NCBI GenBank assembly: GCA_018266075.1 | Contig: JAFEBB010000036.1 | Coordinates: 1-64,000, forward strand | DNA from: Deltaproteobacteria bacterium | GTDB lineage: Bacteria > Myxococcota > Myxococcia > Myxococcales > SZAS-1 | Direction: 5' to 3' | DNA length: 64,000 nucleotides | Shown: positions 44,984 to 54,111 of the stretch, one piece after another | Numbering within the stretch: position 1 is the stretch's first letter | Layout of the letters: the number at the start of each line of letters is the position of its first letter | The notes under the pieces: generated by a model | What the model was told of the DNA's origin: nothing | The model's input: only the letters and a program-made list of their open reading frames with translations | The model's database searches: none | Translations under genes and position numbers: made by a program

Positions 44984-45724
44984 ATGGTTCGCCACTCCCA
45001 CGATGGCCACGGTGAGCACACCCACGACGGCGAGCACGGGCACACGCACGAGCACTGGCTGCATCCCGGCCTGTTCCACGAGCGCGACAAGCCGCTGAAC
45101 CGCGACTACGCCAAGCGCTCGTTCACGGTCGGCATCGGCGGGCCGGTGGGAAGCGGCAAGACCGCGCTGGTGCTCGCGCTCTGCCGCGCGCTGCGCGAGA
45201 GGCACTCGCTGGGCGTGGTGACCAACGACATCTTCACCCGCGAGGACGCCGAGTTCCTCACGCGCAACGAGGCGCTCGCTCCCGAGCGGATCCGCGCGGT
45301 GGAGACCGGCGGCTGTCCGCACGCGGCGATCCGCGAAGACATCACGCCCAACCTGCTCGCGCTCGAAGAGCTCATGAAGAGCGTGAAGCCCGAGCTCTTG
45401 ATCGTCGAGAGTGGCGGCGACAACCTGGCCGCGCAATACAGCCGCGAGCTCGTGGACTATACAATATATGTGATTGACGTCGCCGGCGGCGACAAGGTGC
45501 CGCGCAAGGGCGGCCCGGGCATCACCCAGTCGGATCTCCTGGTCATCAACAAGACCGACCTCGCGCCGAGCGTGGGCGCGAGCCTGGAGGTCATGGCCCG
45601 CGACGCCAAGAAGATGCGCGGCGATGGCCCGGTGGTGTTCTCGCAAGTGACGCGCGCGGTCGGCGTCGACGAGATCAGCAAGCACGTCCTCGGCGCTTGG
45701 CGCGAGGCCGTCGCGACGAAGTAG
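44984..45724 (+). CDS. ureG: Urease accessory GTPase UreG with His-rich N-terminus
   Basis: 246 residues from ATG 44984, with GGAG 6 bases upstream. P-loop GPVGSGKT (53-60), [27 protein letters not shown] (CPH nickel motif) and INKTDLA. The first 32 residues carry 11 His. UreG delivers nickel to urease. No ureE is in the operon, so the His-rich start may store nickel in its place, as in some plant UreG proteins. This is inference. Gene order: ureD-ureAB-ureC-ureF-ureG. Confidence 0.95.
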   Translation: MVRHSHDGHGEHTHDGEHGHTHEHWLHPGLFHERDKPLNRDYAKRSFTVGIGGPVGSGKTALVLALCRALRERHSLGVVTNDIFTREDAEFLTRNEALAPERIRAVETGGCPHAAIREDITPNLLALEELMKSVKPELLIVESGGDNLAAQYSRELVDYTIYVIDVAGGDKVPRKGGPGITQSDLLVINKTDLAPSVGASLEVMARDAKKMRGDGPVVFSQVTRAVGVDEISKHVLGAWREAVATK

Positions 45725-46648
45725 TCAGTGCCCCTCGTCGTCGCGCTGGGCAGGGGCCGGCTCCGGCTCCACCGGCTCCATCTGATCGATCGACTCGGGC
45801 TGATCGCTCGCCTCCGACTCCGGCGCGGCCTCGGGCGGCACCACGTACCACTGCCGCCCGTGCTGCTGGCGGCGGAGCAGCCCCTCGCGCTCCATCGCCG
45901 CGAGCAGCTTGTTGAAGCTCGAGAAGCCGTGATCGCGCTCGTCGAAGTCGGGCTCCTTGCGGACGATCGTCTCCTTGATGAACGACGGATTGATCGGCTG
46001 CGTCGCGGCCGCGAGGAGGTTGTGCACCACCTCTCGCGCCACCTCGGGCACCTCGCCCGTCTCCGGCAGCTCGGCCTTCTCGCCCTTCTCGGTCTTCTCA
46101 GCGCCGCGTCCACCGCGACGCCCACGACCGCCGCGACCGCGCCGGCCGCCGTCCTTCGCGCCCTCGGCCTTCTCCTCGCCGCGGCGCTCGGTGTCGGGCT
46201 TCAGGTAGATGAACTCGTCGCAGGCCTTCACGAAGAACGGCGACGTCGCTTCCTTGATCGCCAGGCCAATGACGATCTTGTTGTTCTCGCGCAGCTTGTA
46301 CGCCAGCGGGCAGAAGTCGGAGTCACCGGAGGCGATCACGAAGGTGTCGATGTGCTCGCGCGCGTAGCAGAGCTCGAGTGCGTCGATGACCAGGCGGATG
46401 TCGGCGCTGTTCTTCCCCGCGCGCGTGGACGGCGGCACGTCGACGAGCTCCACGCCCGCCTCGTGCAAGGTGCGCGTGGCCTCGCGGAAGCGCGCCCAGT
46501 CGCAGTACGCGCGCCGGAAGACCACCTTCCCCTTCTCCAGCAGGCGATCCAGCGAAGGCTGAAGGTCGAACTTCGACGCCGAAACCCCCGTGTTGGTCAC
46601 CAGGTTCTCGAAGTCGATGAAGAGTGCGATGCGGCGCTCAGCGGTCAT
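45725..46648 (-). CDS. NYN-domain nuclease with RGG-like linker and LOTUS-like domain
   Basis: 307 residues. NYN/PIN-like domain (about 1-150) with conserved Asp in ALFIDFENL, IRLVIDALEL and IASGDSDF. An Arg/Gly-rich linker (about 160-190, GRRGRGGRGRRGGRG) resembles an RNA-binding RGG box. The last part (about 205-275, VAREVVHNLLAAATQ to LLRRQQHGRQWYVVPP) looks like an OST-HTH/LOTUS domain. Together they resemble eukaryotic MARF1/Limkain-b1 RNA-cutting proteins. Begins right after ureG on the opposite strand. An RNA-processing role is inferred. Confidence 0.8.
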   Translation of the reverse strand: MTAERRIALFIDFENLVTNTGVSASKFDLQPSLDRLLEKGKVVFRRAYCDWARFREATRTLHEAGVELVDVPPSTRAGKNSADIRLVIDALELCYAREHIDTFVIASGDSDFCPLAYKLRENNKIVIGLAIKEATSPFFVKACDEFIYLKPDTERRGEEKAEGAKDGGRRGRGGRGRRGGRGAEKTEKGEKAELPETGEVPEVAREVVHNLLAAATQPINPSFIKETIVRKEPDFDERDHGFSSFNKLLAAMEREGLLRRQQHGRQWYVVPPEAAPESEASDQPESIDQMEPVEPEPAPAQRDDEGH

Positions 46649-46705
46649 GGGTGCCCTCGGTGACCACTCGATAACACGCCTGCCCCGCGCACGCGTGGTC
46701 AAGTT

Positions 46706-47104
46706 CTACGATTTGGCGTCGGTCTTGAACATCAAGGGCGGCACGCGCCGATGAGCACCGCTTGGCCACGCGAGCGGTGCCGTAGCGGCCGATGTAGCGC
46801 GCCACCTCGCCGCCGCGGTGGAGTGCCCCACGTGGATGGCCTTCTGCAGATCCAGCGCCTTCACCAGCGCGGCGAGGTCGTCGGCGTAGGTGTCCATGTC
46901 GTTGCCGCGCCAGGGCTGGCTGGAGCGCCCGTGCCCGCGGCGGTCGTGGGCCACGCAACGGAACCCGCGCGAGGCCAGGAAGAGCATCTGGTCTTCGAAC
47001 GCGTCGGCGGAGAGCGGCCAGCCGTGGCTGAACACCACCGGCTGCCCGCTGCCCCAATCTTTGCAATAAATCCGGGTGCCGTCCTCGATGACGATCGAGC
47101 TCAT
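46706..47104 (-). pseudogene. Decayed alpha/beta hydrolase (haloperoxidase family)
   Basis: The frame starts well ([54 protein letters not shown]) but then reads out of frame over about 90 bases. Restoring one G at each of three sites gives the expected [20 protein letters not shown] and IGAVPP, after which the frame returns at [12 protein letters not shown]. It then stops about 130 residues into a family normally near 275. Three deletions and truncation mark it as decayed, unless due to sequence error. Confidence 0.8.
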
Positions 47105-47444
47105 GAGTGTCTCTCCGGGTCGACGCAGGCGCGACCACGCGGAAGGCTAGGATCTGCGCCGCGCGCCGCACTCCCCGGCCAGCGGCTGTGAGGGGCCCGG
47201 GTTCGCGCGGGAGACGCAGCGGGCGCACGGGCGACCATGACGCACCCCGCTCTCCCCGTGAAACGCCAGGTGGATGAGCGAGGGCTTGGTGCCCTGCTGA
47301 GGCCTGCTGCACTTTCGCGCCGCGTGACCTCGGAGTCGCCCGTCGGGTTGGAGTTCGACGAGTTCAGGCCCGGCACCGCGTGGTGATCGAGCCCGGCCAG
47401 GTCACGGCCGAGCGGCTCACGCTGAACTAGCCGTCAGCGTCGGC
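47105..47444. other. Gene-free stretch, possible remnants
   Basis: 340 bases with no supported gene. Short fragments in different frames (for example a tail ending VIEPGQVTAERLTLN at 47428) suggest an old decayed gene next to the hydrolase remnant. Nothing certain. Confidence 0.4.
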
Positions 47445-48002
47445 TCAGCCGCAGCGGTTGTTGCCGTGGCAGTTGTTCGAGCAGCAGTCGGAGTCCTGCT
47501 GGCAGCTGCCGCCTTGCTGCGCGCAGCTGCTGGTGGTGCCGCTCGAGCCGGTGCTGCTCGAGGACGAGTTGCTGGTGCCCGTGCCCGTGCTGCTCGCGCT
47601 GCCGCTGCTCGTGCCCACGGTTCCCGAGCTCGACGAGGACGACGCCGTCGCCGAGGCGCTCGACGACGAGCTGCCATGCGTGTTGCCGCGGGTGGTGCCG
47701 GTGGAGCCCGTCGAGGCGCTGGTCGCGCTGGAGCCGCTCGAGCTCCCGATGGTTCCCGTGCTCGCGGTGCTGCCCGAGCTCGAGGTCTCGGTCGAGGTGC
47801 TGCCGGTCGAGCCGGCGCTCGAGCCGGAGGCCGACCCGCTTGCGTCGCCGCCGGGCACCGCGCAGACGCCGTCGATGCAGGCGAAGCCGTCGGCGCAGAG
47901 GTGGGTCGCGTCGCAGGCGAAGGTCTCCGTGGCCGGGTCCACGGTGTTGGAGCCGCAGGCCGCGAAGGCCAGCGCGAGGGCGGCGACGAGCTTTCGACTC
48001 AC
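47445..48002 (-). CDS. Ser/Thr/Gly-rich lipoprotein with Cys-rich end
   Basis: 185 residues from GTG 48002, overlapping the upstream stop by GTGA. Lipobox AAC with Cys16, a short Cys-rich segment, a long low-complexity Ser/Gly/Thr region (about 50-158), and a C-terminal knot-like cluster CAQQGGSCQQDSDCCSNNCHGNNRC. No enzymatic motif. Likely surface or cell-envelope protein, second gene of a two-gene operon. Confidence 0.7.
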   Translation of the reverse strand: MSRKLVAALALAFAACGSNTVDPATETFACDATHLCADGFACIDGVCAVPGGDASGSASGSSAGSTGSTSTETSSSGSTASTGTIGSSSGSSATSASTGSTGTTRGNTHGSSSSSASATASSSSSSGTVGTSSGSASSTGTGTSNSSSSSTGSSGTTSSCAQQGGSCQQDSDCCSNNCHGNNRCG

Positions 48003-48982
48003 GGAAACCTCCCGGCCACCGCCACGCCCGAGGGCGTGGGCACCACCGCGACCGGCCGCGAGTAGATCCAAAGCCCCACGCCGGCCGCGAGCACCGCCGC
48101 GCCCGTCGCGCCCAGGAACACCGCCGTGGAGGCGCGCGAGTTGCCCTCGCTGTAGAGGCTGAAAGCGTCCTGCTGGCTGAGACCGGTGACGCGGCCGTTG
48201 GCGTCCTTGGCCGCATTGGCGAGCTTGCTGCGGTCGGAGCTCGCGCCCAGCGCGAAGGAGGTGCTCCCCGCGAGGAGCGCCACGCCCGCGCCCGCCACCG
48301 CGTACGAGTACGGTCGCAGCGCGGAGTGGTCGGCGGGGGCCGCGTCGGCCTTCAACGAGAGGGGCACGCCCGGCGCGGCCTTGGCCATGAGCGGCGCCGT
48401 CGGCGCACCCAGGGCGAGCAGCGTCGCGCCCGCAGGGCCCAGCAGCTCGGCCCAGTACTTCACCTCGGTCGCGGGCGTGATGGGCGCCACGATCTTGCCG
48501 TCGGCGGGGACGGCGACCGTGGTCGGCGTGCCGTTGACGTTGAGGCGCACCTGGGTGGCGAGCTTGAGGGCGGCGTCGTGGACCTCGAGCACCACGGCCT
48601 GCACCTGCCCGTTCGCGGAGATGGGATCGGCGGGCTCCACGCTGAGCGGCGCGGCCGCGGCGAGCCAGGCCTTGGCCTCGGTGAAGCGGCTCGAGACCTT
48701 CGGGCTCCACGACGCGCTCGGGGCGGTGTCCGGGGCCAGGTAGAGCAGCTCCTTGAACGCCGCGGTGGACTCGTCGGCCTTGCCCACGATGGCCTTCACC
48801 TCGCCGGTGAGGCTGAGCAGCGCCAGCAGCGTGGCCCGGTCGTTGCCGTCGGCGGAGAGGCCGGCGCGGAGCGCGGTCTCGGCCTTGTCGTAGCGCAGCG
48901 CCGCCATCTCCGAGCGGGCCTGGTCCAGGGGGGCGGGAGGCGCGGCCGCGGCGGCGAGGAGCGCAACGCAGGTGAAGAGCAT
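47999..48982 (-). CDS. Exported protein with TPR-like start and two C-terminal helices
   Basis: 327 residues. Signal peptide, a helical region (about 20-95) resembling one or two TPRs, a beta-rich middle (about 105-200) and two hydrophobic helices (about 230-250 and 285-310). Myxobacterial proteins of this plan often carry PEGA domains; no clear match. Function unknown. It shares an operon with the lipoprotein at 47445. Confidence 0.65.
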   Translation of the reverse strand: MLFTCVALLAAAAAPPAPLDQARSEMAALRYDKAETALRAGLSADGNDRATLLALLSLTGEVKAIVGKADESTAAFKELLYLAPDTAPSASWSPKVSSRFTEAKAWLAAAAPLSVEPADPISANGQVQAVVLEVHDAALKLATQVRLNVNGTPTTVAVPADGKIVAPITPATEVKYWAELLGPAGATLLALGAPTAPLMAKAAPGVPLSLKADAAPADHSALRPYSYAVAGAGVALLAGSTSFALGASSDRSKLANAAKDANGRVTGLSQQDAFSLYSEGNSRASTAVFLGATGAAVLAAGVGLWIYSRPVAVVPTPSGVAVAGRFP

Positions 48983-49066
48983 GGGTCTTCGAGCCTAGCC
49001 CAGTCGATGTCGACGAGCGACGACGTGCCAGGCAGCGACGACCTCCCCTCTCGCGGGTAACAGCCG

Positions 49067-49561
49067 CTACCCCTTGCGCGTGCGGGTGTCCGCGGCCTTG
49101 CGCGCGGCGGCCCGGCGACCCGCGGTCCCCTTGGTGGCCACGGCCTTGCGCGCGGCCCTCCGGCGCTGAGCCGGCCCGCGGCGCTTGGCCGCGGACTTGG
49201 CCTGCTTGGAGAGCGCGCCCGAAGATGCCGCGCGACGCGTCTCACGGCGCAGCGCCCGGGCCACCGCCCGACTCCGCCGCGCGGACCTGGGGCGCGGCGA
49301 CTTCGCGCGGGCGAGATCCTGCTCGGCCTTCTTGCGGATCTGCGGCGTGGCGCGCTCGGGCGGCGGCGGTGGCAGCTTCACCCCCGAGCGCCGGGCCTTG
49401 GAGAGCCCGATGGCGATGGCCTGCTTGGGCGAGCGCGCGCCGTGCTCACCCTCGCGGATGTGGCGCATCTCCTCGTGCACGAACTCGCCGGCCTGCACCG
49501 ACGGCGACTTGCCCGCGGCGGCGTCGGCGCGCGCCCGGTCGATCACCCACTTCCCTGGCAT
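49067..49561 (-). CDS. DUF6496 protein with basic histone H1-like tail
   Basis: 164 residues. The N-terminal half holds VHEEMRHIREGEHGARSPKQAIAIGLSKARRSGV, the DUF6496 motif. The tail (about 75-164) is Arg/Ala/Lys-rich and likely binds nucleic acid. No function is known. It lies 18 bases after the small basic gene at 49580. Confidence 0.75.
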   Translation of the reverse strand: MPGKWVIDRARADAAAGKSPSVQAGEFVHEEMRHIREGEHGARSPKQAIAIGLSKARRSGVKLPPPPPERATPQIRKKAEQDLARAKSPRPRSARRSRAVARALRRETRRAASSGALSKQAKSAAKRRGPAQRRRAARKAVATKGTAGRRAAARKAADTRTRKG

Positions 49562-49579
49562 GGCTCCTCCGAAGCGCGC

Positions 49580-49729
49580 TCAGTGGCGCTTGAAGTACTG
49601 CACCGCCCGCTCGTGTCGCAGCGCGGCCTCGCGGGTGGGGAAGGTGCCGAGGTTTCGCCGCTTGCCCGTGCGCGGGTTCTTCTTGCGCGAGTACAGCCGG
49701 AACCGGCCCGTGGACAGCTTGCGGATCAT
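49580..49729 (-). CDS. Small basic conserved protein
   Basis: 49 residues, MIRKLSTGRFRLYSRKKN to AVQYFKRH. It matches short conserved hypothetical proteins with the pattern GKRRNLGTFPTREAALRHERA. Strongly basic, possibly nucleic-acid binding. Likely co-transcribed with the DUF6496 gene downstream. Confidence 0.7.
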   Translation of the reverse strand: MIRKLSTGRFRLYSRKKNPRTGKRRNLGTFPTREAALRHERAVQYFKRH

Positions 49730-49882
49730 CGCGACACCTCGGCCCAAACCGTAGGGCGCCGATGTCGGGAAGGCTCGCCTGCTCGGATGCTCCTGCGATC
49801 TCCGGATGTTGGTCGCCTTCAGATTTCGTGAATCTGCCGCCGGGGCCGCGACACGTAGCCATGCGGGCGGACGGAGCGGCCG

Positions 49883-50491
49883 ATGCTCTCGGTGGTGGCG
49901 GTGCTGCAGCTCACACTGGCGGTGGCTGGCGACGCGCCGGCGCCGGTGCCGGTGGTGCGCGCCGACGATGCCCAGCCGGTGGTTCTCTCGTTCTCGGGCC
50001 CGAAGTTCGGCGCCGCCCTCGACGTCGGCCTGCCCACGGGGATTCAGCTCGCGCCGTACGTGCGCCCGCTCGAGTGGCTGCAGCTCGACCTGGCGCTCGC
50101 ACACGACGGCGCCGCCTTCGGCCTGGGCGGCGGGCTCACGCTGGGCGCGCTGGAGTCGTCGTTCACGCCCACCCTGAGCGTGGATGGCGGACACTTCTTC
50201 CGCGGCGACCCCTCCGGAAACCTCGGCTCGGTCACCGGCCTGAACCTCGCGAAGTACACCTGGGCCAAGCAGTTCGACTTCGATCATGTCGAGGCCCAGG
50301 CAGGCGTCCTCTTCGGCTGGCCGAGCGCGCGCTTCTACGTGCGCGCGGGCATCAGCTACCTGCACGCGACGCTGCACGACTTCCAGGCCTCGCTGCAGTC
50401 GGCGACCCACGACACCACCCTCACCGCCGCCGATCCCACCCTCACCGCGATCGCTCCCTCGGCGCGCGCGGGCATGATGGTGAGCTTCTGA
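49883..50491 (+). CDS. Exported beta-rich protein, probable outer-membrane barrel
   Basis: 202 residues. Signal peptide, then alternating beta-strand pattern (about 30-200) with Gly and aromatic girdles, ending in a hydrophobic residue pattern MVSF, typical of barrel insertion signals. No family is recognised. Its stop overlaps the next gene start (TGATG), so it works with that lipoprotein. Confidence 0.65.
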   Translation: MLSVVAVLQLTLAVAGDAPAPVPVVRADDAQPVVLSFSGPKFGAALDVGLPTGIQLAPYVRPLEWLQLDLALAHDGAAFGLGGGLTLGALESSFTPTLSVDGGHFFRGDPSGNLGSVTGLNLAKYTWAKQFDFDHVEAQAGVLFGWPSARFYVRAGISYLHATLHDFQASLQSATHDTTLTAADPTLTAIAPSARAGMMVSF

Positions 50492-50982
50492 TGCGCGCCC
50501 TCGTGCTCAGCGCGCTGGTGCTGGTGGGCTGCGGCGCCACCATCGACGAGCCGTCCATCTGCAAGACGCTGAAGGACCAGGCCGTCCCCGGTGCGGTGGG
50601 ACTGAAGGCGATCACCGTGCCCGTGGCGCTCGATCTCCGGCCCGAGCTCAAGACCCTGGGCGTGACCGAGGGCCGCGCCGAGCTCTCGCAGGTCACGCTG
50701 CACGTGGTCGACGGCGTGAGCGATCTCGGCTTCCTCACTTCACTCCGGGTGAACCTGCTCCAGCCCAGCGACGGCGGCGAGCTGCAGCTCATCGACTACG
50801 AGGGCGTCACCGCGCCCACCACGCTGGTGCTCGACGGCGGCGGCGGCGACATCCTCCCCGAGGCGCTCGCGGGGCCCCTGCAGATGCAGCTCTCGCTGGT
50901 GGGCGATCTGCCGGAGAGCACCTGGCACGCCGACGTGAGCGTGTGCCTCTCGGCGCAGGCCGACGTCGGGCTCAAGCTCTAG
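50491..50982 (+). CDS. Lipoprotein, function unknown
   Basis: 163 residues. Lipobox VGC with Cys14, and a beta-rich domain (about 30-160) containing SQVTLHVVDGVSDLGFLTSL. No known family. Translationally coupled to the barrel gene, and its stop overlaps the FHA gene stop on the opposite strand through CTAG. Confidence 0.65.
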   Translation: MRALVLSALVLVGCGATIDEPSICKTLKDQAVPGAVGLKAITVPVALDLRPELKTLGVTEGRAELSQVTLHVVDGVSDLGFLTSLRVNLLQPSDGGELQLIDYEGVTAPTTLVLDGGGGDILPEALAGPLQMQLSLVGDLPESTWHADVSVCLSAQADVGLKL

Positions 50983-51500
50983 CGTCGGGCGCTGCGCGCC
51001 TGCTCATCGGCGAGCCGCAAATGAAAGTCGGCCGCGTGGAAGAAGACCAGCTTCACGTCGCCGGCCACGATCTCGTCGCCCGTGGTCAGCGTGCGCGGCG
51101 TCGGGGTGAGCGGTGCGCCGCGGTGCGAGGCAGGCTGCGCGTCCTGCCCCAGCGCCACCGCGTACACGCCCGGCCCGGTGCAGCTCAGCGCCAGCTGCCG
51201 ACGCGAGAACGTCGCGTGGTCGATGAGCAGCTCACAGTCCTTGTGGCGCCCCGCGGTGAGCTGCTGGCCTGGCGCCATCACCAGCTCGTAGCAGAGCGCG
51301 TCGCCCGCTTTGGGCATGTTCCCGCGCGAGGAGCCCATGGTGCTGTGCTCTTCGGCGTCGCGCGCCGGCGGCGCCCACTTGTCGGGCTCCCACACCAGCC
51401 AGCCGCCCTTGTAGCGCCGCGCAAACTCCGCCGGCGAGTGCGCGTAGTGCACCGTGAGGAACGAGAGCAGCGACGCGCGCGCGGTCGGAGGGAGGGCCAC
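50979..51500 (-). CDS. FHA-domain-like protein
   Basis: 173 residues. The C-terminal half (about 70-165) looks like an FHA domain: TAGRHKDCELLIDHATFSRRQLALS and DEIVAGDVKLVFF. The usual SRxH is SRRQ, so the phosphothreonine-binding His may be lost. The N-terminus (about 1-65) is unassigned. FHA domains bind phosphothreonine, often with Ser/Thr kinases; a kinase is encoded at 57184. Confidence 0.75.
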   Translation of the reverse strand: MALPPTARASLLSFLTVHYAHSPAEFARRYKGGWLVWEPDKWAPPARDAEEHSTMGSSRGNMPKAGDALCYELVMAPGQQLTAGRHKDCELLIDHATFSRRQLALSCTGPGVYAVALGQDAQPASHRGAPLTPTPRTLTTGDEIVAGDVKLVFFHAADFHLRLADEQARSARR

Positions 51501-51714
51501 GACCGGATTCTATCGCGATCGCCGCGCGCCGAGCACACCAGCGCCCACCGGGGACCGCACGGCGCAATGTAACCTTTTGGTTCACAAGCCCGGGAACGAA
51601 ATGGTCATCGCCTGCCAGGGCGGCGGGTTGGCCGTGTTCATGAGCAGCTCGGACTGAGGGGCCCTGGCATCAAGACGCGAAATTCGTTAATGGGCGGCGC
51701 CCCAGGAGCTGCCC

Positions 51715-54108
51715 ATGCGTTCGACCACCCTCGCCGCGTTCTGCCTCGCGCTCATCGCCCTCGCCGGCTGCCAGAAGACCCGCGCCGGCGCCTGCGGCAG
51801 CGACGCCGACTGCGCCCACAGCCCGCTCGGCACCAAGTGCTCCGCGAGCAACAAGGTCTGCGTGCAGTGCACCATCGGCTCGGAGTGCCCGAGCGGCGTG
51901 TGCCGCTCGAACGGGACCTGCGCCGCGTGCGGCCCGAACGTGGCCTGCCTCGCCGGCCAGACCTGCGACGCCGCGAGCGGCACCTGCCAGGCGAGCTGTC
52001 CCTCGTGCACGGCCGGCCTGCACTGCCTGGCCGGCAGCGACACCTGCGTGGCCTGCCTGAAAGACGGCGACTGCGCGGCGGGCCAGACCTGCGGCGCCGA
52101 TCACACCTGCCACGCCGGCTGCGACGCGCAGCACCAGGCCTGCAGCGGCAGCCAGGTCTGCGACGTGGACGCGGGCAGCTGCGTGGCCTGCAACACCGGC
52201 GGCGACTGCACCGCCGCGACGCCGGTCTGCGACCCCTCGACGCACACCTGCGTGGTCTGCGACGTGGACGGCGACTGCCCCGGGGGCCAGGTCTGCGGCA
52301 GCGACCACACCTGCCACGCGGGCTGCAACGCGGGCCATCCGGGCTGCACCACGGGCCAGGTCTGCGACACCGACGGAGGCGACTGCGTGGCCTGCGTGTC
52401 GAACTCGGACTGCGGAAGCGCCACGCCCGTCTGCGATCCGTCCACGCACACCTGCGTGGGCTGCGACACCAACACCGACTGCCGCGGCGCCACGCCCATC
52501 TGCGACGGCTCGACCCACACCTGCGTGGGCTGCGACGTGGACGGCGACTGCCCCGCGGGCCAGGTCTGCGGCTCGGACCACGCCTGCCACGCGGGCTGCG
52601 ACGCGAGCCACGCCTGCGCCACCGGCCAGGTCTGCGACGCGGACGCGGGCTCGTGCGTGGGCTGCCTGGGCAACGGCGACTGCAGCGGCGCGACGCCCGT
52701 CTGCGACTCGGGGAGCCACACCTGCGTGGGCTGCGTGAGCAGCAGCGACTGCAGCGGCGCGACCCCGGTGTGCAACCCGGCAGATCACACCTGCGTGGCG
52801 TGCGACGTCGACACGGACTGCGCCGCGGGCTCCATCTGCAACCTGCACGCCTGCACCCCGGGCTGCAGCGCAACCCAGGCGTGCCCGACGGGCCAGCAGT
52901 GCGATCTCACCAGCGGCACGTGCGTGGCCTGCGTCGATGACAGCGGCTGCCCGAGCTCGTCGGCGCCGCGCTGCGACACCACCACGCACACCTGCGGCGC
53001 GTGCATCCCCGGCGCGACCGACAACTGCCCGGCGGGCGAGCACTGCGGCACGGGCGATGTCTGCGTGCGCGGCTGCAAGACCGGCGCGGACTGCGCGTCC
53101 GGCACCTGCGACGCGAACCACAACTGCACCGGCTGCACCGGCGACAGCGAGTGCGTCGCCGGCGACGTCTGCCAGAGCGGCACCTGCACCGCCGCGTGCG
53201 ATTCGAGCAACCCCTGCGGCGGCAGCGCCACCTGCTGCGGAAGCCACTGCCTCGACACCCAGAACGATCCCAACAACTGCGGCACCTGCGGCCACGTCTG
53301 CGGGAGCGGCTCGTGCTGCGGCGGCCAGTGCGTCACGCTCGACACGACCGCGAACTGCGGCACCTGCGGCAACACCTGCGGCGTGGGTCAGGGCTGCTGC
53401 ACCGGGAGCTGCCAGCCGCTCAACTCGCTGCAGAACTGCGGCGCGTGCGGCAACACCTGCAGCGCCGGCCAGTTCTGCGACGGCACCGCTTGCCACGACC
53501 CGACCTATCCGAACTTCTGCGCCAACAAGAACGTGTACGAGCTCTACGACAACACCACGAGCGACAACGCGGCCAACGACGTGATGGTCTCCACCATCGT
53601 CGCCAACTGCCCGGCGACCACGGCCGTCACGCGCGGCAACATGAGCGACCCGCTCCTCGTGAACCAGGACGGCGGCGAGCCCATCGCCGGCGCGGGCTCC
53701 ACGTTCGTGCTCGCGGGCGGCCCCGCGGCGGCCTCGGTGAGCGTGGTGAAGTGGCTGGAGCAGACCGAGAAGGCCACCGACGTGTTCTTCAAGTTCGGCG
53801 TGGGCCAGTACGAGTTCGACTACCGCGACGGCGGCGTGGCGGCGTCCATCGTCACCACCACGCCCAACCACGACCTCTTCGTGGTGGAGCTGGTGCCGGA
53901 TCCGAACGGCGGCACGCTCTCGCTCATCGGCTACGGCGTGGGCGGCCAGGGCACGGCGGCGGCGGCCGTCTACTACGCGCAGACCATGCTGCCCAACGCG
54001 ACGAGCTTCCCCGACAGCTGGTACCTCGTCGACTGGCAGAGCGCCAAGGGCGACGGCGGCAAGCCCGCAGCGAACGACGTGTACACCATCGTCAGCCACG
54101 GCCGCTGA
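51715..54108 (+). CDS. Large Cys-rich repeat lipoprotein
   Basis: 797 residues. Lipobox LAGC with Cys19. The first 600 residues hold many short Cys-rich modules (about 20-30 residues, with CDVDGDCPAGQVCGSDH and CxGATPVCD-type motifs) alternating between two flavours. A terminal domain (about 600-797) is Cys-free and beta-rich. The repeats are partly duplicated at the DNA level. Probably an extracellular or surface protein held by disulfides; binding partner unknown. Confidence 0.8.
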   Translation: MRSTTLAAFCLALIALAGCQKTRAGACGSDADCAHSPLGTKCSASNKVCVQCTIGSECPSGVCRSNGTCAACGPNVACLAGQTCDAASGTCQASCPSCTAGLHCLAGSDTCVACLKDGDCAAGQTCGADHTCHAGCDAQHQACSGSQVCDVDAGSCVACNTGGDCTAATPVCDPSTHTCVVCDVDGDCPGGQVCGSDHTCHAGCNAGHPGCTTGQVCDTDGGDCVACVSNSDCGSATPVCDPSTHTCVGCDTNTDCRGATPICDGSTHTCVGCDVDGDCPAGQVCGSDHACHAGCDASHACATGQVCDADAGSCVGCLGNGDCSGATPVCDSGSHTCVGCVSSSDCSGATPVCNPADHTCVACDVDTDCAAGSICNLHACTPGCSATQACPTGQQCDLTSGTCVACVDDSGCPSSSAPRCDTTTHTCGACIPGATDNCPAGEHCGTGDVCVRGCKTGADCASGTCDANHNCTGCTGDSECVAGDVCQSGTCTAACDSSNPCGGSATCCGSHCLDTQNDPNNCGTCGHVCGSGSCCGGQCVTLDTTANCGTCGNTCGVGQGCCTGSCQPLNSLQNCGACGNTCSAGQFCDGTACHDPTYPNFCANKNVYELYDNTTSDNAANDVMVSTIVANCPATTAVTRGNMSDPLLVNQDGGEPIAGAGSTFVLAGGPAAASVSVVKWLEQTEKATDVFFKFGVGQYEFDYRDGGVAASIVTTTPNHDLFVVELVPDPNGGTLSLIGYGVGGQGTAAAAVYYAQTMLPNATSFPDSWYLVDWQSAKGDGGKPAANDVYTIVSHGR

Positions 54109-54111
54109 CGC

